From: Piscicola geometra
Taxonomy: Eukaryota; Annelida; Clitellata; Hirudinida; Piscicolidae
Length of the DNA stretch: 64,000 bases
Direction: 5' to 3'
Assembly: GCA_943735955.1 (NCBI GenBank)
Contig: CALSEQ010000043.1
Span: 377,001-441,000, forward strand
Part shown: positions 1 through 10,351 of the stretch, in pieces
Layout: each line of letters opens with the position of its first letter
Numbering within the stretch: the first letter of the stretch is position 1
Notes under the pieces: model-generated
What the model was told of the DNA's origin: nothing
The model's input: only the letters and a program-made list of their open reading frames with translations
Databases searched by the model: none
Program-made: the position numbers and the translations under genes

Positions 1-38
1 AGCCTAGACGGCTGCTTTCTCTGTTTTCCTCACCGGAA

Positions 39-68
39 ATTTTTCCTACTCTAGGGGATTTTTCCTAC
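39..68. repeat. Short internal direct repeat in the A/T-rich start of the monomer
   Basis: The 11-mer ATTTTTCCTAC occurs at 39-49 and again at 58-68, separated by TCTAGGGG, giving a 19-bp period. It is exact in units of the CACCGG subtype. In units of the CGCCGG subtype the first copy reads ATTTTCCCTAC and is imperfect. Such a short direct repeat could promote slippage, yet this segment keeps its length in almost every copy; M3, with one extra T near 1335, is an exception. Role unknown. Confidence 0.8.
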
Positions 69-84
69 GAGAACTCTGGTGCTT

Positions 85-106
85 TTCAGAAAATTTGTTT
101 TCTGAA
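85..106. repeat. Hairpin with conserved 9-bp arms and variable 4-base centre (M1 copy)
   Basis: Arms TTCAGAAAA and TTTTCTGAA are perfect reverse complements separated by TTTG. The element recurs at the same offset in essentially every unit. By eye the arms change only in M3 and M8 (G to C in the right arm), M16 and M31 (G to T in the left arm), M83 (G to A) and M91 (one base shorter). The centre varies more: TTTG in most copies, CTTG in M2, M5 and M6, ATTG in M44, GTTC in M75, TTTC in M76, M77 and M84, and AATT, AAAT and AAAA in M94, M95 and M96. Arm conservation with a free centre suggests either a hairpin or cruciform, or a site bound by a protein dimer. Neither is proven by the sequence. 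Confidence 0.85.
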
Positions 107-310
107 CACCTCAGTATAGGATCAGAGAAGAGCTTAAGAGCCCGTCGAAACTCTGTGAGTGAGCGGATCCAAACGGTCCGGCGCCCAAAAAGTTCAACCG
201 GCAATGGCCGCAAGGTTCATTGCTCAGTACTTTGAGGATACCGGACAAAGTGGAACAGACCTTGCTCTATGTCAACCCGGGCTAAAACCCCACAGGCTTG
301 CATAGAGTGT

Positions 311-356
311 AGGATCGGTCACTGCCCCTGGATGCCTATGATAGGCCGCTGATCCT
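311..356. repeat. Nested inverted repeat (M1 copy)
   Basis: An outer pair AGGATC (311-316) and GATCCT (351-356) encloses an inner near-palindrome with GCCTAT (334-339), a single G, and ATAGGC (341-346). The inner part is conserved across most of the array. It is disturbed in M10, M32, M34 and M39 (GCCTAAGATAGG), M46 (ATGGTAGG), M54-like copies aside in M85 (ATGATGGG), and M76 and M77 (ATGAAAGG). Changes on one arm are not matched on the other, so there is no sign of compensatory pairing. The structure is real as sequence symmetry; biological use is unknown. Confidence 0.7.
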
Positions 357-565
357 TACTCCCACCCACACACAAGAGACAGTCCGAGGCCAATACGGCG
401 CCAATTTTTTTACTTCTTTATCTTTACTCACCATGCACCCCCACACCAAATCCTTTTTACCCCCCAACCAAACCTACAGGCAAATGGTTGTCCTCACTGT
501 CTCACCCTAATCCCAACCCCACACACATGGACAGCGCGAAAGATCCATGGAGGATACACCGAACA
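357..565. other. C-rich, G-poor half of the monomer with telomere-like hexamer (M1 copy)
   Basis: The plus strand is strongly C-rich here, with C runs at 438-442, 460-465, 505-507, 512-514 and 517-520, a CA-rich stretch near 361-374, and seven T near 405-411. Read on the minus strand, the sequence around 503-520 is GGGGTTGGGATTAGGGTG, which contains one TTAGGG. In many units the segment CCCTAATCCC is replaced by CCCTACTCCC or CCCTTCTCCC, which destroys the hexamer, so it is not a maintained telomeric repeat. The asymmetry could favour G-quadruplex or R-loop formation if the minus strand is the RNA-like strand. The four best G tracts need one long loop, so this is weak. Confidence 0.5.
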
Positions 566-3500
566 CCCCCACTGTTGTCACACAGCGATTTGTCACTTTA
601 ACTGAAAGTTTCATTTCGATCGATAGGTGCCTCACCACTCTGTTGATAGCCTAGACGGCTGCTTTCTCTGTTTCCCTCGCCGGAAATTTTCCCTACTCTA
701 GGGGATTTTTCCTACGAGAACTCTGGTGCTTTTCAGAAAACTTGTTTTCTGAACACCTCAGTATAGGATCAGAGAAGAGCTTAAGAGCCCGTCGAAAATC
801 TGTGAGTGAGCGGATCCAAACGGTCCGGCACCCAAAAAGTCAAACCGGCAATGGCCGCAAGGTTCTTTGCTCAGTACTTCGAGGATACCGGACAAAGTGG
901 AACAGACCTTGCTCTATGTCAACCCGGGCTAAAACCCCACAGGCTTGCATAGAGTGTAGGATCGGTCACTTCCCCTGGATGCCTATGATAGGCCGCTGAT
1001 CCTTACTCCCACCCACACACATCAGACAGTCCGAGGCCAATACGGCGCCAATTTTTTTACTTCTTTATCTTTACTCACCATGCACCCCCACACCAAATCC
1101 TTTTTACCCCCCAACCAAACCTACAGGCAAATGGTTGTCCTCACTGTCTCACCCTAATCCCAACCCCACACACATGGAAAGCGCGAAAGATCCATGGAGG
1201 ATACACTGAACACCCCCACTGTTGTCACACAGCGATTTGTCACTTTCTCTGAAAGTTTCATTTTGATCGATAGGTGCCTCACTACTCTGTTGATAGCCTA
1301 GACGGCTGCTTTCTCTGTTTCCCTCACCGGAAATTTTTTCCTACTCTAGGGGATTTTTCCTACGAGAACTCTGGGGCTTTTCAGAAAATTTGTTTTCTCA
1401 ACACCTCAGTATAGGATCAGAGAAGAGCTTAAGAGCCCGTCGAAACTCTGTGAGTGAGCGAATCCAAACGGTCCGGCGCCCAACAAATTCAACCGGCAAT
1501 GGCCGCAAGGTTCATTGCTCAGTACTTTGAGGATACCGGACAAAGTGGAACAGACCTTGCTCTATGTCAACCCGGGCTAAAACCCCACAGGCTTCCATAG
1601 AGTGTAGGATCGGTCACTGCCCCTGGATGCCTATGATAGGCCGCTGATCCTTACTCCCACCCACACACATCAGACAGTCCGAGGCCAATACGGCGCCAAT
1701 TTTTTTACTTCTTTATCTTTACTCACCATGCACCCCCACACCAAATCCTTTTTACCCCCCAACCAAACCTACAGGCAAATGGTTGTCCTCACTGTCTCAC
1801 CCTAATCCCAACCCCACACACATGGAAAGCGCGAAAGATCCATGGAGGATACACCGAACACCCCCACTGTTGTCACACAGCGATTTGTCACTTTCTCTGA
1901 AAGTTTCATTTTGATCGATAGGTGCCTCACTACTCTGTTGATAGCCTAGACGGCTGCTTTCTCTGTTTTCCTCACCGGAAATTTTTCCTACTCTAGGGGA
2001 TTTTTCCTACGAGAACTCTGGTGCTTTTCAGAAAATTTGTTTTCTGAACACCTCAGTATAGGATCAGAGAAGAGCTTAAGAGCCCGTCGAAACTCTGTGA
2101 GTGAGCGGATCCAAACGGTCCGGCGCCCAAAAAGTTCAACCGGCAATGGCCGCAAGGTTCATTGCTCAGTACTTTGAGGATACCGGACAAAGTGGAACAG
2201 ACCTTGCTCTATGTCAACCCGGGCTAAAACCCCACAGGCTTCCATAGAGTGTAGGATCGGTCACTGCCCCTGGATGCCTATGATAGGCCGCTGATCCTTA
2301 CTCCCACCCACACACAAGAGACAGTCCGAGGCCAATACGGCGCCAATTTTTTTACTTCTTTATCTTTACTCACCATGCACCCCCACACCAAATCCTTTTT
2401 ACCCCCCAACCAAACCTACAGGCAAATGGTTGTCCTCACTGTCTCATCCTAATCCCAACCCCACACACATGGACAGCGCGAAAGATCCATGGAGGATACA
2501 CCGAACACCCCCACTGTTGTCACACAGCGATTTGTCACTTTAACTGAAAGTTTCATTTCGATCGATAGGTGCCTCACCACTCTGTTAATAGCCTAGACGG
2601 CTGCTTTCTCTGTTTCCCTCGCCGGAAATTTTCCCTACTCTAGGGGATTTTTCCTACGAGAACTCTGGTGCTTTTCAGAAAACTTGTTTTCTGAACACCT
2701 CAGTATAGGATCAGAGAAGAGCTTAAGAGCCCGTCGAAAATCTGTGAGTGAGCGGATCCAAACGGTCCGGCACCCAAAAAGTCAAACCGGCAATGGCCGC
2801 AAGGTTCTTTGCTCAGTACTTCGAGGATACCGGACAAAGTGGAACAGACCTTGCTCTATGTCAACCCGGGCTAAAACCCCACAGGCTTGCATAGAGTGTA
2901 GGATCGGTCACTTCCCCTGGATGCCTATGATAGGCCGCTGATCCTTACTCCCACCCACACACATCAGACAGTCCGAGGCCAATACGGCGCCAATTTTTTT
3001 ACTTCTTTATCTTTACTCACCATGCACCCCCACACCAAATCCTTTTTACCCCCCAACCAAACCTACAGGCAAATGGTTGTCCTCACTGTCTCACCCTAAT
3101 CCCAACCCCACACACATGGAAAGCGCGAAAGATCCATGGAGGATACACCGAACACCCCCACTGTTGTCACACAGCGATTTGTCACTTTCTCTGAAAGTTT
3201 CATTTTGATCGATAGGTGCCTCACTACTCTGTTGATAGCCTAGACGGCTGCTTTCTCTGTTTCCCTCGCCGGAAATTTTCCCTACTCTAGGGGATTTTTC
3301 CTACGAGAACTCTGGTGCTTTTCAGAAAACTTGTTTTCTGAACACCTCAGTATAGGATCAGAGAAGAGCTTAAGAGCCCGTCGAAACTCTGTGAGTGAGC
3401 GGATCCAAACGGTCCGGCACCCAAAAAGTCAAACCGGCAATGGCCGCAAGGTTCTTTGCTCAGTACTTCGAGGATACCGGACAAAGTGGAACAGACCTTG

Positions 3501-3883
3501 CTCTATGTCAACCCGGGCTAAAACCCCACAGGCTTGCATAGAGTGTAGGATCGGTCACTGCCCCTGGATGCCTATGATAGGCCGCTGATCCTTACTCCCA
3601 CCCACACACATGAGACAGTCCGAGGCCAAAACGGCGCCAATTTTTTTACTTCTTTATCTTTACTCACCATGCACCCCCACACCAAATCCTTTTTACCCCC
3701 CAACCAAACCTACAGGCAAATGGTTGTCCTCACTGTCTCACCCTAATCCCAACCCCACACACATGGACAGCGCGAAAGATCCATGGAGGATACACCGAAC
3801 ACCCCCACTGTTGTCACACAGCGATTTGTCACTTTCTCTGAAAGTTTCATTTTGATCGATAGGTGCCTCACCAATTTGTTGAT

Positions 3884-6800
3884 AGCCTAGACGGCTGCTT
3901 TCTCTGTTTCCCTCACCGGAAATTTTTCCTACTCTAGAGGATTTTTCCTACGAGAACTCTGGTGCTTTTCAGAAAATTTGTTTTCTGAACACCTCAGTAT
4001 AGGATCAGAGAAGAGCTTAAGAGCCCGTCGAAACTCTGTGAGTGAGCGGATCCAAACGGTCCGGCGCCCAAAAAGTTCAACCGGCAATGGCCGCAAGGTT
4101 CATTGCTCAGTACTTTGAGGATACCGGACAAAGTGGAACAGACCTTGCTGTATGTCAACCCGGGTTAGAACCCCACAGGCTTGCATAGAGTGTAGGATCG
4201 GTCACTGCCCCTGGATGCCTATGATAGGCCGCTGATCCTTACTCCCACCCACACACATGAGACAGTCCGAGGCCAAAACGGCGCCAATTTTTTTACTTCT
4301 TTATCTTTACTCACCATGCACCCCCACACCAAATCCTTTTTACCCCCCAACCAAACCTACAGGCAAATGGTTGTCCTCACTGTCTCACCCTAATCCCAAC
4401 CCCACACACATGGACAGCGCGAAAGATCCATGGAGGATACACCGAACACCCCCACTGTTATCACACAGCGATTTGTCACTTTAACTGAAAGTTTCATTTC
4501 GATCGATAGGTGCCTCACCACTCTGTTGATAGCCTAGACGGCTGCTTTCTCTGTTTCCCTCACCGGAAATTTTTCCTACTCTAGGGGATTTTTCCTACGA
4601 GAACTCTGGGGCTTTTCAGAAAATTTGTTTTCTCAACACCTCAGTATAGGATCAGAGAAGAGCTTAAGAGCCCGTCGAAACTCTGTGAGTGAGCGGATCC
4701 AAACGGTCCGGTGCCCAAAAAATTCAACCGGCAATGGCCGCAAGGTTCATTGCTCAGTACTTTGAGGATAACGGACAAAGTGGAACATACCTTGCTCTAT
4801 GTCAACCCGGGCTAAAACCCCACAGGCTTCCATAGAGTGTAGGATCGGTCACTGCCCCTGGATGCCTATGATAGGCCGCTGATCCTTACTCCCACCCACA
4901 CACATCAGACAGTCCGAGGCCAATACGGCGCCAATTTTTTTACTTCTTTATCTTTACTCACCATGCACCCCCACACCAAATCCTTTTTACCCCCCAACCA
5001 AACCTACAGGCAAATGGTTGTCCTCACTGTCTCACCCTACTCCCAACCCCACACACATGGACAGCGCGAAAGATCCATGGAGGATACACCGAACACCCCC
5101 ACTCTTATCACACAGCGATTTGTCACTTTAACTGAAAGTTTCATTTCGATCGATAGGTGCCTCACCACTCTGTTGATAGCCTAGACGGCTGCTTTCTCTA
5201 TTTCCCTCACCGGAAATTTTTCCTACTCTAGAGGATTTTTCCTACGAGAACTCTGGTGCTTTTCAGAAAATTTGTTTTCTGAACACCTCAGTATAGGATC
5301 AGAGAAGTGCTTAAGAGCCCGTCGAAACTCTGTGAGTGAGCGGATCCAAACGGTTCGGCGCCCAAAAAGTTCAACCGGCAATGGCCGCAAGGTTCATTGC
5401 TCAGTACTTTGAGGATACCGGACAAAGTGGAACAGACCTTGCTTTATGTCAACCCGGGCTAGAACCCCACAGGCTTGCATAGTGTGTAGGATAGGTCACT
5501 GCCCCTGGATGCCTATGATAGGCCGCTGATCCTTACTCCCACCCACACACATGAGACAGTCCGAGGCCAATACGGCGCCAATTTTTTTACTTCTTTATCT
5601 TTACTCACCATGCACCCCCACACCAAATCCTTTTTACCCCCCAACCAAACCTACAGGCAAATGGTTGTCCTCACTGTCTCACCCTACTCCCAACCCCACA
5701 CACATGGACAGCGCGAAAGATCCATGGAGGATACACCGAACACCCCCACTCTTATCACACCGCGATTTGTCACTTTCTCTGAAAGTTTCATTTTGATCGA
5801 TAGGTGCCTCACTACTCTGTTGATAGCCTAGACGGCTGCTTTCTCTGTTTCCCTCACCGGATATTTTTCCTACTCTAGTGGATTTTTCCTACGAGAACTC
5901 TGGGGCTTTTCAGAAAATTTGTTTTCTGAACACCTCAGTATAGGATCAGAGAAGAGCTTAAGAGCCCGTCGAAACTCTGTGAGTGAGCGGATCCAAACGG
6001 TCCGGCGCCCAAAAAATTCAACCGGCAATGGCCGCAAGGTTCATTGCTCAGTACTTTGAGGATACCGGACAAAGTGGAACAGACCTTGCTCTATGTCAAC
6101 CCGGGCTAAAACCCCACAGGCTTCCATAGAGTGTAGGATCGGTCACTGCCCCTGGATGCCTAAGATAGGCCGCTGATCCTTACTCCCATTCACACACATG
6201 AGACAGTCCGAGACCAATACGGCGCCAATTTTTTTACTTCTTTATCTTTACTCACCATGCACCCCCACACCAAATCCTTTTTACCCCCCAACCAAACCTA
6301 CAGGCAAATGGTTGTCCTCACTGTCTCACCCTACTCAAAACCCCACACACATGGACAGCGCGAAAGATCCATGGAGCATACACCGAACACCCCCACTCTT
6401 ATCACACAGCGATTTGTCACTTTAACTGAAAGTTTCATTTCGATCGATAGGTGCCTCACTACTCTGTTGATAGCCTAGACGGCTGCTTTCTCTATTTCCC
6501 TCACCGGAAATTTTTCCTACTCTAGAGGATTTTTCCTACGAGAACTCTGGTGCTTTTCAGAAAATTTGTTTTCTGAACACCTCAGTATAGGATCAGAGAA
6601 GTGCTTAAGAGCCCGTCGAACCTCTGTGAGTGAGCGGATCCAAACGGTTCGGCGCCCAAAAAGTTCAACCGGCAATGGCCGCAAGGTTCATTGCTCAGTA
6701 CTTTGAGGATACCGGACAAAGTGGAACAGACCTTGCTTTATGTCAACCCGGGCTAGAACCCCACAGGCTTGCATAGTGTGTAGGATCGGTCACTGCCCCT

Positions 6801-9800
6801 GGATGCCTATGATAGGCCGCTGATCCTTACTCCCACCCACACACATGAGACAGTCCGAGGCCAATACGGCGCCAATTTTTTTACTTCTTTATCTTTACTC
6901 ACCATGCACCCCCACACCAAATCCTTTTTACCCCCCAACCAAACCTACAGGCAAATGGTTGTCCTCACTGTCTCACCCAACTCCCAACCCCACACACATG
7001 GACAGCGCGAAAGATCCATGGAGGATACACCGAACACCCCCACTCTTATCACACAGCGATTTGTCACTTTAACTGAAAGTTTCATTTCGATCAATAGGTG
7101 TCTCACCACTCTGTTGATAGCCTAGACGGCTGCTTTCTCTGTTTCCCTCGCCGGAAATTTTCCCTACTCTAGGGGATTTTTCCTACGAGAACTCTGGTGC
7201 TTTTCAGAAAATTTGTTTTCTGAACACCTCAGTATAGGATCAGAGAAGAGCTTAAGAGCCCGTCGAAACTCTGTGAGTGAGCGGATCCAAACGGTCCGGC
7301 ACCCAAAAAGTCAAACCGGCAATGGCCGCAAGGTTCTTTGCTCAGTACTTCGAGGATACCGGACAAAGTGGAACAGACCTTGCTCTATGTCAACCCGGGC
7401 TAAAACCCCACAGGCTTGCATAGAGTGTAGGATCGGTCACTGCCCCTGGATGCCTATGATAGGCCGCTGATCCTTACTCCCACCCACACACATGAGACAG
7501 TCCGAGGCCAACACGGCGCCAATTTTTTTACTTCTTTATCTTTACTCCCCATGCACCCCCACACCAAATCCTTTTTACCCCCCAACCAAACCCACAGGCA
7601 AATGGTTGTCCTCACTGTCTCACACTAATCCCAACCCCACACACATGGACAGCGCGAAAGATCCATGGAGGATACACCGAACACCCCCACTGTTGTCACA
7701 CAGCGATTTGTCACTTTCTCCGAAAGTTTCATTTTGATCGATAGGTGCCTCACCACTCTGTTGATAGCCTAGACGGCTGCTTTCTCTGTTTCCCTCACCG
7801 GAAATTTTTCCTACTCTAGAGGATTTTTCCTACGAGAACTCTGGTGCTTTTCAGAAAATTTGTTTTCTGAACACCTCAGTATAGGATCAGAGAAGAGCTT
7901 AAGAGCCCGTCGAAACTCTGTGAGTGAGCGGATCCAAACGGTCCGGCGCCCAAAAAGTCTAACCGGCAATGGCCGCAAGGTTCTTTGCTCAGTACTTCGA
8001 GGATACCGGACAAAGTGGAACAGACCTTGCTCAATGTCAACCCGGGCTAGAACCCCACAGGCTTGCATAGAGTGTAGGATCGGTCACTGCCCCTGGATGC
8101 CTATGATAGGCCGCTGATCCTTACTCCCACCCACACACCTGAGACAGTCCGAGGCCGATACGGCGCCAATTTTTTTACTTCTTTATCTTTACTCACCATG
8201 CACCCCCACACCAAATCCTTTTTACCCCCCAACCAAACCTACAGGCAAATGGTTGTCCTCACTGTCTCACCCTACTCCCAACCCCACACACATGGACAGC
8301 GCGAAAGATCCATGGAGGATACACCGAACACCCCCACTGTTATCACACAGCGATTTGTCACTTTAACTGAAAGTTTCATTTCGATCGATAGGTGCCTCAC
8401 CACTCTGTTGATAGCCTAGACGGCTGCTTTCTCTGTTTCCCTCACCGGAAATTTTTTCTACTCTAGGGGATTTTTCCTACGAGAACTCTGGGGCTTTTCA
8501 GAAAATTTGTTTTCTGAACACCTCAGTATAGGATCAGAGAAGAGCTTAAGAGCCCGTCGAAACTCTGTGAGTGAGCGGATCCAAACGGTCCGGCGCCCAA
8601 AAAATTCAACCGGCAATGGCCGCAAGGTTCATTGCTCAGTACTTTGAGGATACCGGACAAAGTGGAACAGACCTTGCTCTATGTCAACCCGGGCTAAAAC
8701 CCCACAGGCTTCCATAGAGTGTAGGATCGGTCACTGCCCCTGGATGCCTATGATAGGCCGCTGATCCTTACTCCCATTCACACACATGAGACAGTCCGAG
8801 ACCAATACGGCGCCAATTTTTTTACTTCTTTATCTTTACTCACCATGCACCCCCACACCAAATCCTTTTTACCCCCCAACCAAACCTACAGGCAAATGGT
8901 TGTCCTCACTGTCTCACCCTACTCCCAACCCCACACACATGGACAGCGCGAAAGATCCATGGAGGATACACCGAACACCCCCACTGTTATCACACAGCGA
9001 GTTGTCACTTTAACTGAAAGTTTCATTTCGATCGATAGGTGCCTCACTACTCTGTTGATAGCCTAGACGGCTGCTTTCTCTGTTTCCCTCGCCGGAAATT
9101 TTCCCTACTCTAGGGGATTTTTCCTACGAGAACTCTGGTGCTTTTCAGAAAATTTGTTTTCTGAACACCTCAGTATAGGATCAGAGAAGAGCTTAAGAGC
9201 CCGTCAAAACTCTGTGAGTGAGCGGATCCAAACGGTCCGGCGCCCAAAAAGTTCAACCGGCAATGGCCGCAAGGTTCATTGCTCAGTACTTTGAGGATAC
9301 CGGACAAAGTGGAACAGACCTTGCTCTATGTCAACCCGGGCTAGAACCCCACAGGCTTGCATAGAGTGTAGGATCGGTCACTGCCCCTGGATGCCTATGA
9401 TAGGCCGCTGATCCTTACTCCCACCCACACACCTGAGACAGTCCGAGGCCGATACGGCGCCAATTTTTTTACTTCTTTATCTTTACTCACCATGCACCCC
9501 CACACCAAATCCTTTTTACCCCCCAACCAAACCTTTAGGCAAATGGTTGTCCTCACTGTCTCACCCTACTCCCAACCCCACACACATGGACAGCGCGAAA
9601 GATCCATGGAGGATACACCGAACACCCCCACTGTTATCACACAGCGATTTGTCACTTTAACTGAAAGTTTCATTTCGATCGATAGGTGCCTCACCACTCT
9701 GTTGATAGCCTAGACGGCTGCTTTCTCTGTTTCCCTCGCCGGAAATTTTCCCTACTCTAGGGGATTTTTCCTACGAGAACTCTGGTGCTTTTCATAAAAT

Positions 9801-10351
9801 TTGTTTTCTGAACACCTCAGTATAGGATCAGAGAAGAGCTTAAGAGCCCGTCGAAACTCTGTGAGTGAGCGGATCCAAATGGTCCGGCGCCCAAAAAGTC
9901 CAACCGGCAATGGCCGAAAGGTTCTTTGCTCAGTACTTCGAGGATACCGGACAAAGTAGAACAGACCTTGCTCTATGTCAATCCGGGCTAGAACCCCACA
10001 GGCTTGCATAGAGTGTAGGATCGGTCACTGCCCCTGGATGCCTATGATAGGCCGCTGATCCTTACTCCCACCCACACACATGAGACAGTCCGAGACCAAT
10101 ACGGCGCCATTTTTTTACTTCTTTATCTTTACTCACCATGCACCCCCACACCAAATCCTTTTTACCCCCCAACCAAACCTACAGGCAAATGGTTGTCCTC
10201 ACTGTCTCACCCTACTCCCAACCCCACACAGATGGACAGCGCGAAGATCCATGGAGGATACACCGAACACCACCACTGTTATCACACAGCGATTTGTTAC
10301 TTTAACTGAAAGTTTCAATTCGATCGATAGGTGCCTCACCACTCTGTTGAT
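3884..10351. repeat. Block M7-M16: mixed subtypes with first T-type units
   Basis: Starts are 3884, 4531, 5178, 5825, 6472, 7119, 7766, 8413, 9060 and 9707. M9 and M11 are the first T-type units, marked by CTCTATTTCCC, TCTAGAGGAT, AAGTGCTT, GGTTCGGC and GCATAGTGTGTAGG. M10 and M14 carry CCCATTCACAC and GAGACCAATA; M10 also has CCTAAGATAGG. M13 and M15 share CACCTGAGAC and GGCCGATACG. M8 shares the CTCAACACC hairpin-flank variant with M3. M16 is the first E-type unit (AAATGGTCC, GGCCGAAAGG, GTAGAAC, CAATCCGGG). It is 645 bp because one A is missing near 10109 and another near 10246. Confidence 0.85.

Larger units (their letters stand above)
1..647. repeat. Reference monomer M1 with internal map
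   Basis: This is the first complete unit and serves as the coordinate frame for offsets used elsewhere. In order it holds a short AGCC/GGCT inverted repeat (1-13), an 11-bp direct repeat (39-49 and 58-68), the hairpin with variable centre (85-106), a CTTAAG site (133-138), a GGATCC site (165-170), an AGTACT site (226-231), a CCCGGG site (276-281), a nested inverted repeat (311-356), a run of seven T (about 405-411), a C-rich and G-poor stretch (about 357-565) including CCCTAA (505-510), and a CCATGG site (545-550). The GGATCC site is present in most monomers but lost in M49, M51, M76 and M77, so digestion at this site should release a 647-bp ladder. The unit has no recognisable similarity to 5S rRNA, snRNA, tRNA or transposon termini. 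Confidence 0.95.
1..3883. repeat. Block M1-M6: trimer-period duplication of M1-M2 as M4-M5
   Basis: Starts are 1, 648, 1295, 1943, 2590 and 3237. M1 and M4 share rare variants (CTGTTTTCCTCACC near 22 and 1964; CACAAGAGACAG near 371 and 2313) and differ by only about three bases (near 300/2242, 505/2447 and 644/2586). M2 and M5 share GTCGAAAATCTG, CACTTCCCCTGG and ACACATCAGACAG, with about one difference. The offset is 1942 bp, three units including the 648-bp M3. M3 and M6 are not partners: M3 is the CACCGG/GGGGC subtype and M6 is CGCCGG/GGTGC. M2, M5 and M6 carry the CTTG hairpin centre. Confidence 0.9.

Noticed and set aside
111..140. Possible LTR boundary with tRNA-Met-like primer-binding site (GGATCAGAGAAGAGC)
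   Set aside because: Similarity to the usual TGGTATCAGAGC is partial. There is no polypurine tract, no internal retroelement region and no LTR pair other than the satellite period itself.
505..510. Interstitial telomeric sequence
   Set aside because: Only one CCCTAA per unit, and it is lost in several subtypes. No tandem telomeric motif is present anywhere in the window.
234..565. Ancient half-unit repeat: GAGGATACCGGACA (offset 234) against GAGGATACACCGAACA (offset 550), and TAGG...TCAC near 310 and 624
   Set aside because: Two short matches at offsets of about 314-316 are suggestive of a former dimer of about 320 bp, but the sequence between them does not align convincingly. A self-alignment of the consensus with shuffled controls would be needed.
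423..660. Translation start context CACCATGC near offset 431 as a gene start
   Set aside because: The frame is open only in the CTACTCCC or CTTCTCCC subtype (CCCTAATCC gives a stop), and the ATG is TTG in many central units.
742..999. Recurring 60-148 codon open frames on both strands (for example products beginning MFSEHLSIG, MQACGVLAR, MRQSEANT, MHPHTKSF)
   Set aside because: They recur because the DNA recurs. Overlapping frames on both strands are equally open, single-base changes frequently create stops or remove starts, no domain or signal is recognisable, and 647 is not a multiple of three. No coding call is supported.
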